Below, one piece after another: positions 15,133-24,407 of a stretch of DNA of 64,000 nucleotides. Source of the DNA: Fibrobacter sp. (GTDB lineage: Bacteria > Fibrobacterota > Fibrobacteria > Fibrobacterales > Fibrobacteraceae). Under the pieces are notes generated by a model. The model saw nothing but the letters and a program-made list of their open reading frames with translations, was not told where the DNA came from and did no database searches. The translations under genes were made by a program, and so were the position numbers. Position 1 is the stretch's first letter. Every line of letters starts with the position of its first letter. The DNA lies in the NCBI GenBank assembly GCA_017412605.1, contig JAFPWY010000012.1:62001-126000 (forward strand), read 5' to 3'.

Positions 15133-16077
15133 TTAGTTTTCTTTGTCACATGTCCCGTTGAATACGCAGGGAGGACCATACAGAGCGATGGGCACTTGGA
15201 TGGAATCCTTGATGACAATATCCTCGATTACGGGCAGCGTGTCGTAGAGCATCTGGAACTCAGCTTCGTTGTAAGTCTGTCCGTTATCGCATGTGTACGT
15301 TTTCTTGGAAATCTTGACCACTCCATATTTGGGGCAAACGTCTCCGTTGCACGCAGGTGCTTGCATCTCGGTCTTTGTTTCTTCTACGCAGGTCACCCCG
15401 TCTTCGCATGTGTAGACGACTTTATCGTCCTTGGCGTTGGCAACGGTGCAGGTCGTCTTGCTCGGTACTCCGTACTTCGCGATAATCTGGGTGAGCGAAC
15501 TGGAACTTTCGGGGCGTATTACACCGTATTTTGCTGCAATCTGGGAGAAGGAACTGGAACTCTCGGGGCGTATGACGCCGTACTTGGCGGCAATGATGGA
15601 AATGGTGTCGGAGATGGAGGCTGTGTCGGTGATGATCGGACCGCAGATGTCCGAGGGGCATCCGTACAGGTCGACGGGCTCGTCCAGGGCGCTGCTGCTG
15701 GAACGGTGGTGCTTTTTGGAACTGGAACTGCTCTTGGTCGTGCTGGTGGTGTCGGTGCCAGGATTTGGGGTGTCTTCGGCACTGGAGGCTTCGGCGCTGG
15801 AAACCTCGCTTGCTTCTTCAGCGCTGGATGCTGCGCTCTTGGCCTTGGAGCTGGAGGATTTTCCTGATTCCTCCGCGCTGGATGCGGCACTTGTAGCTTC
15901 GGCACTGGATGTAGCACTCTTGGCCTTGGAACTGGATGTCGCTCCTTCGGTCTCGGAGATAGTACTGGACGGGGTATCCTCGTTAACCGTAACGGGGCCG
16001 GATGCCGTTTCGTCGCAGCTTGCCCAGAAGAATCCTGTCAGGGCGAGTACAATCTTTTTCCAGTGCTTGTATAGCAT
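15133..16077 (-). CDS. HWKK-subfamily lipoprotein with six YG motifs
   Basis: 314-aa predicted lipoprotein. Signal MLYKHWKKIVLALTGFFWASC, identical to that of 14392-15114, while the mature parts differ. Long Ser/Ala/Lys linker (30-135), then VDLYGCPSDICGP, AAKYGVIRPESSSS twice in tandem, IAKYGVPSKTTC, CEDGVTCVEE, CNGDVCPKYGVVKI, YTCDNGQTYNEAEF and a final IALYGPPCVFNGTC. Six YG motifs is the maximum in the cluster. The tandem AKYGVIRP units are separated by a Ser run plus a short variable stretch. Confidence 0.83.
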   Translation of the reverse strand: MLYKHWKKIVLALTGFFWASCDETASGPVTVNEDTPSSTISETEGATSSSKAKSATSSAEATSAASSAEESGKSSSSKAKSAASSAEEASEVSSAEASSAEDTPNPGTDTTSTTKSSSSSKKHHRSSSSALDEPVDLYGCPSDICGPIITDTASISDTISIIAAKYGVIRPESSSSFSQIAAKYGVIRPESSSSLTQIIAKYGVPSKTTCTVANAKDDKVVYTCEDGVTCVEETKTEMQAPACNGDVCPKYGVVKISKKTYTCDNGQTYNEAEFQMLYDTLPVIEDIVIKDSIQVPIALYGPPCVFNGTCDKEN

Positions 16078-16093
16078 TTCTTGTTCCTTTTGT

Positions 16094-16774
16094 TTAGTTC
16101 TCGTTGGGTTGGATTACTCCATAGAGAGCGATTGTTGAATCTTGAGGATTGTCTCTGATGTGCAACTTGAATATTGCTTTATAGCGAGACAGGAATTCGG
16201 CTTCGCTGTAGACTTTGCCATCATCGCAGGAAAAGTTTAGTTCGGGGTAGGCGGTAACGCCATAATCGGGACACATTTCTACGAGACCATCTTCCGTTTC
16301 CATTGTGCTGCAGGGGAGACTTCCCCAACGAAGCGTCTCTGTTGCGACGCAGGTCAGGCCGTCCTCGCATTTGTATGTCGTGGTGCTGTCGGACTCAGGA
16401 GTCGGACTGGCGGTTGAATCTTCAGTGCAGGTGATTTTTTCGATTGTTACCCCATATAAGGGTTGAACGCTTATTTCAAAATCACTGCTGGAACTCGATT
16501 CAGACTTGTTTGCGCTGGAAATGCCGGATTCTGGGCTGGAACTGCTTATTCCGGTGCTAGAACTTTCGGTTTCGGTGCTAGAACTAGAATTGGCAAGATT
16601 TTCGCTTGAACTGCTGGCTGCGGTTTCGGAACTGCCTGCAGTGAAGGTTTCTGAGCTGGAACTTCCCGGTTCTTGAGAGACGGTTATAGCCGAGGCGGAT
16701 GTGGATTCTTCGCAGCTAGCCCAAAAAAGGGCTGTTAGTGCCAGCGCCGCCTTTTTCCAGTGCTTGTAAATCAT
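16094..16774 (-). CDS. First lipoprotein of the cluster, HWKK subfamily
   Basis: 226-aa predicted lipoprotein. ATG 16774 gives MIYKHWKKAALALTALFWASC (Cys21); an earlier in-frame ATG would spoil the signal peptide. Ser-rich linker (35-105), then VQPLYGVTIEKITC, YKCEDGLTCVATE, MCPDYGVTAYPELNFSC, DDGKVYSEAEFLSRYK and a C-terminal TIALYGVIQPNEN. It is the promoter-proximal gene of the minus-strand operon. Confidence 0.82.
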   Translation of the reverse strand: MIYKHWKKAALALTALFWASCEESTSASAITVSQEPGSSSSETFTAGSSETAASSSSENLANSSSSTETESSSTGISSSSPESGISSANKSESSSSSDFEISVQPLYGVTIEKITCTEDSTASPTPESDSTTTYKCEDGLTCVATETLRWGSLPCSTMETEDGLVEMCPDYGVTAYPELNFSCDDGKVYSEAEFLSRYKAIFKLHIRDNPQDSTIALYGVIQPNEN

Positions 16775-16808
16775 TTTGAGAAACCTACGCTTTCTCTCTC
16801 TCTTTTGT

Positions 16809-16816
16809 GAAAAATA
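16809..16816 (-). promoter_or_regulatory. Candidate promoter element of the lipoprotein operon
   Basis: Minus strand reads TATTTTTC (TAnnTTT type), 34 nt before the first lipoprotein start, in an AT-rich 225-nt gap shared with the divergent CE15 gene. On the plus strand the same gap has TATAAT at 16962-16967, a plausible -10 for the CE15 gene. Confidence 0.4.
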
Positions 16817-16999
16817 CATTTCTATTTGCAAAAAAGGATAGATAATTTGTTTTTTATGACCGAAATCATGCTTTTTTGCATGTTTTGCCCGCTTTGCTTA
16901 TGACAAAATGCAATGGAAAAAAACGTAAACGGGGCGTTTTCTTGGAAATCGATTGATATATTATAATCAACATTTAAAAATCCTAATAAGGGGTTGGTT

Positions 17000-18712
17000 A
17001 TGAGAAAAAGATACATGTTGCCGCTGGCTTCGGCATTTCTTGCTATGTGGGCCTGCGGTGGGGAAGATGACGGTTCTACAGTCGCTCAACCGCAAGATAC
17101 TATCGAACAGAAGGTCATTGAGAGCATTCAGGCCGCTTTGGGCCCTGATGTCGACTTGGATTCGCTTAAGGCGGCAAATCCTGGATACGTGGACTCTGTT
17201 CGTGCTGCAGTGAGCCTGGCTCTCAATTTTGAAACAACTGCTACATCTTCCGACGCTCAAGCCGGTATGGAGCAAACTTCGTCGTCGCTCAGCTCGGCCG
17301 AGACTGCTTTGTCCAGTGCTGATGGTGCAACGCCGGCTGAGCCGGCTTCTTCGGGGGATAATCCGGCATCTTCAGGGGGCAATCCAGCATCTTCTGGTGA
17401 AGTTTCCAGTCCGGCATCCTCGGGTGATGCTCCTGTTGCCGGTAGTTCCTCGTCTAGCGAGCGCGGTCATCACCATCATAGTTCTTCCTCTTCGGGCCCG
17501 GCTACGAATCCGGCATCATCCTCAGTGGACGTTCCTCCTACCTCGACTCCTTCTACGCAGGCCAGTTCGGACTTCGTGGAAGACCACCGCAGCGAATGCC
17601 AGATCGGCGACATCCCGACGAGCGTGAACAACGCCAAGCTCCCGGATCCGTTCAAGGGTCTTGACGGCAAGCGTATTTCCACAAAGGCGGAATGGAAGTG
17701 CCGCCGCGAAGAAATCGCCGCGATGTACGAAAAGATTATGTTTGGTACCAAGCCGCGTAACCCCGAAAAGGTCGAAGGCTCCTTCTCTGGTAACAAACTC
17801 AAGGTATCCGTGACCGACAAGGGCAAAACCATCTCCTTCTCTGTTAGCATTTCTGGAGGCGGAACCAAGGATAACCCGAAACCTGGTATCATCGGCTTTG
17901 CGAGCTTTGGCGGTTGCGGAAGCCTGGGTGCCTCTACAAACGGCCTTGGCGTCGCCATGATTTCGTTCAATCCTGATGACGTGGCTCCCGAAAACGGCGG
18001 CGGCTCCTTCTTCCAGCTCTATAGCGGCTCCGATGCAGGTACTGCTATTGCTTGGGCGTGGGGTATTAGCCGTGTAATCGATGCCCTTGAAAAGACACCT
18101 GAGGCGGGCATTGATGTGCACCATCTGGGCGTCACCGGGTGTTCCCGCCATGGCAAGGGTTCTCTGATTGCTGGAGCGTTCGACGAACGCATTGCTCTCG
18201 TGATTCCGCAGGAATCTGGTTCCGGTGGAGCGTCTCTCTGGCGTTCTATCGCCCAGGTGAACAAGCAGAAGGGTACGCAGTTCGTGCAGGGCCTTGCTAG
18301 TGCAGGTACTGAAGGCCGTTGGATGAAAAGCAGCTTCAAGAATTACGATGGCAAGGAAACCACCCTCCCGTTCGACCAGCACATGCTGACGGCCATGGTG
18401 GCACCGCGTGCGCTCCTCGTGCTTGACAACCAGTCCTTCGACTGGCTTGGCGAGATTCCGTCGAACTACTGCGGCAATGCAACACTTGAAGTGTTCAAGG
18501 CCCTCGGTATCGAAGACAATTACACCTATGCACAGAAGGGTGGCCATGACCACTGCAGCTTGCCGCAAGACCATTACGATGAGGTGAAGGCTTATGTCAA
18601 TGCCTTCTTGAACGAGAGCGGAACGACCAAGGGCAAGGTCGAATCCTTCAGCAGTGTCGCTAAGTGGAACAAGTCCGAATGGATTGACTGGGATACCCCG
18701 ACTTTGAAATAA
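17000..18712 (+). CDS. CE15-like glucuronoyl esterase lipoprotein
   Basis: 570-aa predicted exported esterase that would cleave the ester between 4-O-methyl-glucuronic acid on xylan and lignin. Signal/lipobox MRKRYMLPLASAFLAMWAC. A Ser/Ala/Pro-rich linker (about 85-195, with a GHHHHSSSS segment) precedes an alpha/beta-hydrolase catalytic domain. GCSRHGKG carries the CE15 nucleophile Ser382, and GGHDHC near residue 516 supplies the catalytic His. QESGSGGASLWR is also CE15-like. ATG 17000 is chosen (AAGGGG Shine-Dalgarno 6 nt upstream) over a TTG six bases earlier. Fits the fibre-degradation theme. Confidence 0.88.
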   Translation: MRKRYMLPLASAFLAMWACGGEDDGSTVAQPQDTIEQKVIESIQAALGPDVDLDSLKAANPGYVDSVRAAVSLALNFETTATSSDAQAGMEQTSSSLSSAETALSSADGATPAEPASSGDNPASSGGNPASSGEVSSPASSGDAPVAGSSSSSERGHHHHSSSSSGPATNPASSSVDVPPTSTPSTQASSDFVEDHRSECQIGDIPTSVNNAKLPDPFKGLDGKRISTKAEWKCRREEIAAMYEKIMFGTKPRNPEKVEGSFSGNKLKVSVTDKGKTISFSVSISGGGTKDNPKPGIIGFASFGGCGSLGASTNGLGVAMISFNPDDVAPENGGGSFFQLYSGSDAGTAIAWAWGISRVIDALEKTPEAGIDVHHLGVTGCSRHGKGSLIAGAFDERIALVIPQESGSGGASLWRSIAQVNKQKGTQFVQGLASAGTEGRWMKSSFKNYDGKETTLPFDQHMLTAMVAPRALLVLDNQSFDWLGEIPSNYCGNATLEVFKALGIEDNYTYAQKGGHDHCSLPQDHYDEVKAYVNAFLNESGTTKGKVESFSSVAKWNKSEWIDWDTPTLK

Positions 18713-18732
18713 TAATTCTTGTCTCCCCATAC

Positions 18733-18765
18733 AAAGGCATAGGCTCATTGTAGCTTATGCCTTTT
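18733..18765 (+). terminator. Intrinsic terminator after the CE15 gene
   Basis: AAAGGCATAGGCT and AGCTTATGCCTTT form a long stem around a short loop, ending in TTTT; A residues on the other side make it partly bidirectional. Confidence 0.75.
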
Positions 18766-18777
18766 CTATTTGACCCC

Positions 18778-18791
18778 TTTTTTCTATCTTT
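18778..18791 (+). promoter_or_regulatory. TTTTTTCTATCTTT promoter element upstream of purL
   Basis: The identical 14-mer occurs upstream of lysS and adk. It contains TATCTTTA, one base off TAnnTTTG, ending 27 nt before the purL ATG. Confidence 0.55.
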
Positions 18792-18818
18792 ACGCCGTAA
18801 AGTAAAATAGAGGTCAAA

Positions 18819-21800
18819 ATGCTAATTCTTCGTGGTACGCCGGCTCTGTCGGATTTCCGTCTCCAGAAACTTTCTTCCGATTTCAAGAGCGCAGGCCTTT
18901 CTGTCGCTTCCGTTTACGCTGAATTCCTGCACGTGGTGGACCTGTCCGCCGAGCTTTCCGATGCAGAAACCGAAACTTTGAAGAAGGTGCTGCACTACGG
19001 CCCGGCACGCGAACCCAAGGCTCTCGAAGGCGAACTCTTCGTGGTGTGCCCGCGTCCGGGTACCATCAGCCCGTGGAGTTCCAAGGCGACCGATATCGCC
19101 CACATCTGCGGTCTCCCGGCTATCAAGCGCATCGAACGCGCGATTGCCTACTATGTGAAGTTTGAAGGTGCCGTGCCCGCCGGTGCTCGCGAAAAGATCT
19201 CTGCCAAGATTCACGACCGCATGACGCAGGCCGTTTTCGCTGACACCGCTTCGCTCGAAGTCCTCTTCAGCAAGGAAGAACCGCGTCCGCTGAACGTGAT
19301 TCCGGTGCTCGACCAGGGCCGTGACGCCCTCGTGAAGGCCGACAAGGAAATGGGCCTTGCGCTTTCTCCGGACGAAATCGACTACCTCGTGAAGAACTTC
19401 ACCGAGCTCAAGCGCAATCCGACCGACGTGGAACTCTACATGTTTGCGCAGGCCAACTCGGAACACTGCCGCCACAAGGTGTTCGGTGCCGAATGGACGA
19501 TTGATGGCGTGAAGCAGGACAAGTCCCTGTTCCAGATGATCAAGAACACCTACCAGCTCCACAATTCCAACATCTTTAGCGCCTACAAGGACAACGCCGC
19601 CGTGATGAAGGGCGCTGTCGCTGGCCGCTACTACGCCGACCCGCGCAACAACAAGTACGACTTCCACAACGAAGAAGTCGACATCCTCATGAAGGTCGAG
19701 ACTCACAACCACCCGACGGCCATTTCTCCGTTCCCGGGTGCCGCTACCGGTAGTGGTGGCGAAATTCGTGACGAAGGTGCCACGGGTAAGGGTTCCAAGC
19801 CGAAGGCCGGCCTCACGGGCTTCAGCGTCTCGAACCTCAAGCTTCCGGGTGCAGTCCAGCCGTGGGAAAAGGACTTTGGTAGCCCGTCCCGCATTGCTTC
19901 TGCTCTCGACATTATGATTGAAGGCCCGCTCGGCGGTGCCGCGTTCAATAACGAATACGGCCGTCCGAACATCCTCGGTTACTTCCGTACTTTCGAACAG
20001 GAAGTCGATGCCCAGAACGGCAAGGAAGTCCGCGGTTACCACAAGCCGATTATGCTGGCTGGCGGCCTTGGCAATATTAAGCACCAGCACATCGAGAAGG
20101 GCCACATTGACCCGGGTGACCACCTGATTGTGCTCGGCGGTCCGGCGATGCTCATCGGCCTCGGTGGCGGTGCTGCCAGCTCCGTGCAGAACGGTGCCGG
20201 TAACGAATCTCTCGACTTTGCCTCTGTGCAACGCGAAAACCCCGAAATGGAACGCCGTTGCCAGGAAGTCATCGACCGCTGCTGGGCGATGGACGAAGAA
20301 AACCCGATTACCTTTATTCACGACGTGGGTGCAGGTGGACTTTCCAACGCCTTCCCGGAACTCGTGAACGATGGCGGTCTCGGTGGTAAGTTTGAACTCC
20401 GCAACGTTCCGAACGACGAACCTGGCATGAGCCCGTTCGAAATCTGGAGTAACGAATCCCAGGAACGTTACGTTATCGCTATTGCGGGCGACAAGCTCGA
20501 CGTGTTCGATGCGATTTGTAAGCGTGAACGCTGCCCGTACGCTGTGGTGGGCGAGGCTATCCCTGAAAAGCACCTCACACTCACCGACAAGCACTTCGGC
20601 ACGACTCCGATTGACATGCCGCTCGGCGTGCTCCTCGGCAAGCCGCCCCGCATGATCCGTAACGAAAAGAGCCAGAAGCGTCCGCTGAACTCTACCGTGG
20701 TTCCGGCCGAAGCCTCCATCAAGGATGTGGCTCACCGCGTGCTTGCAAACCCGACCGTCGCCGACAAGACATTCCTCATTTCTATCGGTGACCGTTCCGT
20801 GACGGGTATGATTTGCCGCGACCAGATGGTTGGCCCGTGGCAGGTTCCGGTTGCTGACTGCGCCGTGACAAGCGCAACGCTTGATACTTACGAAGGTGAA
20901 GTCATGAGCATGGGCGAACGCGCTCCGATTGCCTTGATTTCTCCGGCCGCTGCCGCTCGTATGACGGTGGCTGAATCTCTCACGAACATGGCTGCCGCTT
21001 GCGTGCCTGATATGGGCCGCGTGAACTTGTCTGCTAACTGGATGGCCACGCCGAACTACGAAGGCGACGGCGCCGACCTTTATGAAGCCGTGAAGTCCAT
21101 CGGTATGGAACTCTGCCCGGATCTCGGCATCACGATTCCGGTGGGCAAGGACTCCATGAGCATGAGCACCGTGTGGCAGGACGACAAGGGTAGCCACCGT
21201 GTGACGGCCCCGATTTCGCTCGTCATCAGTGCCTTTGCTCCTTGTGCCGACGTGCGCAAGACGCTTACCCCGCAGCTCTTGCAGGATAAGGATTCTGCTC
21301 TCGTGCTCGTTGACTTGGCCCGCGGTAAGAACCGCATGGGCGCTTCCATTGCAGCCCAGGTCTACAACAACCTCGGCGACAAGGCTCCGGATGTGGACAG
21401 CGCAAAGGAACTCCGCGCCTTCTTCGAGACGGTTCAGAAGCTCAACGCCGACGGCAAGATTATGGCCTACCACGACAAGAGTGATGGCGGCCTCTACACG
21501 ACGGTTGCCGAAATGGCGTTTGCCGGTCACGTGGGCGTGACGCTCAACGCTGCCGCACTCAAGGGGAACCTCATCGACGCTCTCTTCAACGAAGAACTCG
21601 GTGCCGTGCTGCAGGTCAAGAACGCCGACCTCGCCGCAGTCAAGGCTGCGTTCGAAGCTGTCGGCCTCGGCGATACCGTTTCTGAAATCGGTACGCTCAA
21701 TGATTCTTACAACCTGGTCATCGGCGACTACGCCGAAGGCCTCTCGGATCTCCGCGCCATCTGGAGCGACACGACCCGCCGCATCGCGGCCCTCCGCGAT

Positions 21801-22694
21801 AACCCGGATTGTGCCGAAAGCGAATACACGCTCAAGTTGGAACAGGACAATCCGGGTATCACGCCGAAGGTCACCTTCGACGTGGCGGCTGGTGCAAAGG
21901 TCGTGAAGGACTACGCAAGCCGCCCGAAGATGGCCATCCTCCGCGAACAGGGCGTCAACGGCGAACTCGAAATGGCTGCCGCCTTCCAGAAGGCCGGCTT
22001 TGAATCTATCGACGTCCACATGACCGACATTCTCGAAGGCCGCGTAAGCCTCAAGGACTTCAATGGTCTCGTCGCTTGCGGTGGCTTCAGCTACGGTGAC
22101 GTTCTCGGTGCCGGTGAAGGCTGGGCCAAGAGCATCCTCTTCAACCCGAAGGCCCGCGCCGAATTCGAGGCCTACTTCAACCGCAAGGACACCTTCACAC
22201 TCGGTGTCTGCAACGGCTGCCAGATGGTCTCTAACCTCAAGGACTTGATTCCGGGCGCCAAGCACTGGCCGCGCTTTGTGCAGAACCTCTCCGAACGCTT
22301 CGAAGCCCGCTTCTGCACGCTCAAGGTCGAAGACACTCCGGCCGTACTCCTCAAGGGCATGGCAGGCTCCGTGCTCCCGATTGCGGTCGCACACGGCGAA
22401 GGCCGCGCGGAATTCGCTAGCCGCGAAGCCGCCGAAGCCTGCCTCAAGACTGGTCTTGTGGCGCTGCGCTACGTGGACGGCAAGCACGAATACACCGAAC
22501 GCTACCCGCTGAACCCCAACGGCTCTCCGTTCGGTATCAACGGCCTCTGCTCCGAAGACGGCCGCGCCCTCGTGATGATGCCGCACCCCGAACGCGTGTT
22601 CCGTACCTGCCAGTACTCTTGGCACCCGGCGGACTGGGGCGAAGATGGTCCGTGGATGCAGCTGTTCCGCAACGGCCGCATCTTCGTAGGTTAG
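18819..22694 (+). CDS. purL: Phosphoribosylformylglycinamidine synthase (large single-chain PurL)
   Basis: 1291 aa, the usual length of the single-chain enzyme. Converts FGAR, glutamine and ATP to FGAM, step four of purine synthesis. N-terminal domain, then ATP-binding synthase halves with [23 protein letters not shown]-type signature (split here: [15 protein letters not shown]), [29 protein letters not shown] and GKDSMSM. A C-terminal glutaminase domain contains the catalytic Cys in [13 protein letters not shown] and the PHPERVFR His/Glu end. Codon use is strongly biased, which leaves a long spurious open frame on the opposite strand. Monocistronic by context. Confidence 0.97.
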   Translation: MLILRGTPALSDFRLQKLSSDFKSAGLSVASVYAEFLHVVDLSAELSDAETETLKKVLHYGPAREPKALEGELFVVCPRPGTISPWSSKATDIAHICGLPAIKRIERAIAYYVKFEGAVPAGAREKISAKIHDRMTQAVFADTASLEVLFSKEEPRPLNVIPVLDQGRDALVKADKEMGLALSPDEIDYLVKNFTELKRNPTDVELYMFAQANSEHCRHKVFGAEWTIDGVKQDKSLFQMIKNTYQLHNSNIFSAYKDNAAVMKGAVAGRYYADPRNNKYDFHNEEVDILMKVETHNHPTAISPFPGAATGSGGEIRDEGATGKGSKPKAGLTGFSVSNLKLPGAVQPWEKDFGSPSRIASALDIMIEGPLGGAAFNNEYGRPNILGYFRTFEQEVDAQNGKEVRGYHKPIMLAGGLGNIKHQHIEKGHIDPGDHLIVLGGPAMLIGLGGGAASSVQNGAGNESLDFASVQRENPEMERRCQEVIDRCWAMDEENPITFIHDVGAGGLSNAFPELVNDGGLGGKFELRNVPNDEPGMSPFEIWSNESQERYVIAIAGDKLDVFDAICKRERCPYAVVGEAIPEKHLTLTDKHFGTTPIDMPLGVLLGKPPRMIRNEKSQKRPLNSTVVPAEASIKDVAHRVLANPTVADKTFLISIGDRSVTGMICRDQMVGPWQVPVADCAVTSATLDTYEGEVMSMGERAPIALISPAAAARMTVAESLTNMAAACVPDMGRVNLSANWMATPNYEGDGADLYEAVKSIGMELCPDLGITIPVGKDSMSMSTVWQDDKGSHRVTAPISLVISAFAPCADVRKTLTPQLLQDKDSALVLVDLARGKNRMGASIAAQVYNNLGDKAPDVDSAKELRAFFETVQKLNADGKIMAYHDKSDGGLYTTVAEMAFAGHVGVTLNAAALKGNLIDALFNEELGAVLQVKNADLAAVKAAFEAVGLGDTVSEIGTLNDSYNLVIGDYAEGLSDLRAIWSDTTRRIAALRDNPDCAESEYTLKLEQDNPGITPKVTFDVAAGAKVVKDYASRPKMAILREQGVNGELEMAAAFQKAGFESIDVHMTDILEGRVSLKDFNGLVACGGFSYGDVLGAGEGWAKSILFNPKARAEFEAYFNRKDTFTLGVCNGCQMVSNLKDLIPGAKHWPRFVQNLSERFEARFCTLKVEDTPAVLLKGMAGSVLPIAVAHGEGRAEFASREAAEACLKTGLVALRYVDGKHEYTERYPLNPNGSPFGINGLCSEDGRALVMMPHPERVFRTCQYSWHPADWGEDGPWMQLFRNGRIFVG

Positions 22695-22716
22695 TATTTC
22701 GATGAATAATTAAGCG

Positions 22717-23280
22717 CTATTCCAGTTCGAGTTCGTTCTGGATGGCGCCTTCCATACAGAGTAGACGTCGCTTGATGTCGGTGCCGAGGGCGTACCCGCT
22801 GAGTCCGCCGTTGCTGCTAATGACCCGGTGGCAGGGGATGATGATTTGCAGCGGGTTTGCGTGCAAGGCGTTACCGACGGCCCGTTCTGCGCCCGGGTGG
22901 CCGACGGCTTCTGCGATTTGCCGGAATGTGCGCGTTTCGCCATAGGGTATCTCGCGCACCTTTTCCCAGACTTCGACTTGGAATTCCGTGCCGATGATGG
23001 ATATGGGAATCGTGAAGGTGCGCAGCTTGCCCGTCAGGTAAGCACTGAGCTCGGCCGCCGCCTTCTTGTATGCAGCGGCAGTCTTTCTGCTCAGGCTGGT
23101 GTCCGGCATTGCCTTTGCTCCGGCGCATGCCTTGACTTCGCTCGGGATGGCTTGCAGGTTGCCTGCTTTGTCGCTTTCGTAGCTTAGGCCGCAGAGGTTT
23201 GCTCCTTCAAAACGGAAGACCCACTGGCCCCACATGTTCCTGTGGTGCACTTCCTTGAATCTTTCGTCCATGATAGCCAT
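22717..23280 (-). CDS. ogt: Methylated-DNA--protein-cysteine S-methyltransferase
   Basis: 187-aa DNA repair protein that transfers an alkyl group from O6-alkylguanine to its own Cys. Active-site motif IIPCHRVISSNGGLSGYALG, helix-turn-helix region GETRTFRQIAEAVGHPGAERAVGNAL. The N-terminal domain is short. ATG 23280 is used; an ATG three codons later is possible. Converges on purL with a 22-nt gap. Confidence 0.93.
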   Translation of the reverse strand: MAIMDERFKEVHHRNMWGQWVFRFEGANLCGLSYESDKAGNLQAIPSEVKACAGAKAMPDTSLSRKTAAAYKKAAAELSAYLTGKLRTFTIPISIIGTEFQVEVWEKVREIPYGETRTFRQIAEAVGHPGAERAVGNALHANPLQIIIPCHRVISSNGGLSGYALGTDIKRRLLCMEGAIQNELELE

Positions 23281-23344
23281 GCGATAAATATAAATTCAGT
23301 TGTACCGGAATGGCTCGGGTATGGCCCTGCCGCTTGCGTGTTGT

Positions 23345-24406
23345 CTACAATATTTTGCGAATTCCGGGAATTTTTCGGAACAGTCGCACGGTGAAAAGCG
23401 ACAATCCGAAGAAAACCACGGCCATGAGCGGTCCCGTGACGATCGGATGGGGGATGAGTATCGATAGATGGAGTCCGTAAAAGATCTTGATGAACATGGG
23501 ATGGATGAGGTAGACCCCGAGCATGCATTTGGATATGTCGATTAGTCGGGAGTCAACCGTGGCGGTGGCGCTGTACTTTGTCCGGAAGTAGCAGAATATG
23601 GCCGCCGCGATGAGGAATGTCATGGGGCGGAAGTTTCCGAAGAAGTATTCATTGGGGGCGGATCTTGCTAGGCTGAAATAGGTGGAGTAAAAGAACGAGA
23701 TAAACCAAGAGATTGCTGCAAGCGAATAGAGGATCTTGCGGGCTTTTTGCCCTAGGCCGTAATGCGCGATGTAGAATCCCGAGAGATAGAATCCGGCGAA
23801 TGTTGTGCTGCCCTGGATGCCGATGTTCTTGTAGATAGAAATATGCGCCAGCTTGTACAGCAGGTGGTTTGCCGTGGGGAGCACGAGGCCGAACGCAAAG
23901 AACAGTGCAATGACGTAGAGGACCATGTGCGGGCTCGCGTTCTTCGTAAAAACCCGTAGGGCGGGCGTAATCAGGTACAGCCCTGCCAAGGTGTAAAGGA
24001 ACCAGAGGTGCGTTGCGGGCTGCGTGAATAGGGTGATGGGGGTGGAGACGTAATCCATCCAGTCCCCGCTTTGGCATACGACATTGATGAACCCGTAAAG
24101 AAGTCCCCATGTCACGATCAGGATGATGATTCTGGGGAGCTTTTGTGTGAGGATTTTTCTTGGCGGTTGCTCGTATTTCGGGGAAAGCATGAACGCACCG
24201 CTAATCATGATGAAAACGCCCACTCCGAATCGTGTCAGGCTGTTCAGAAATGTCAGGACGAAGAAGTCGGGCGTGCTGACGGGAGTGTCGTACCAGGCAG
24301 ACGTTACGGTATGCTGGAAAACGACCGTAAAGGCTGCGATGATGCGCAGCCATTCGGCGTATATCTCGCGATGTCCTTGCGGGTTCTGTTGTGCCCCCGT
24401 CTGCAT
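23345..24406 (-). CDS. Acyltransferase 3-family membrane protein
   Basis: 353-aa integral membrane protein with about ten hydrophobic segments. It begins with the family pattern REIYAEWLRIIAAFTVVFQHT, in which the His is the conserved catalytic-region residue. Family members O-acylate surface sugars. Starts one nucleotide after the stop of the GLUG-repeat surface protein gene, so the two are probably translated from one message. The acyl acceptor cannot be read from sequence. Confidence 0.85.
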   Translation of the reverse strand: MQTGAQQNPQGHREIYAEWLRIIAAFTVVFQHTVTSAWYDTPVSTPDFFVLTFLNSLTRFGVGVFIMISGAFMLSPKYEQPPRKILTQKLPRIIILIVTWGLLYGFINVVCQSGDWMDYVSTPITLFTQPATHLWFLYTLAGLYLITPALRVFTKNASPHMVLYVIALFFAFGLVLPTANHLLYKLAHISIYKNIGIQGSTTFAGFYLSGFYIAHYGLGQKARKILYSLAAISWFISFFYSTYFSLARSAPNEYFFGNFRPMTFLIAAAIFCYFRTKYSATATVDSRLIDISKCMLGVYLIHPMFIKIFYGLHLSILIPHPIVTGPLMAVVFFGLSLFTVRLFRKIPGIRKIL

Positions 24407-24407
24407 T

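Noticed and set aside
18822-22625. Very long open frame antisense to purL
   Set aside because: It mirrors the strongly codon-biased purL, has no Shine-Dalgarno and no recognisable domain. Similar long mirrors lie opposite lysS/lolC-E (57138-59897) and clpC (60657-63242).
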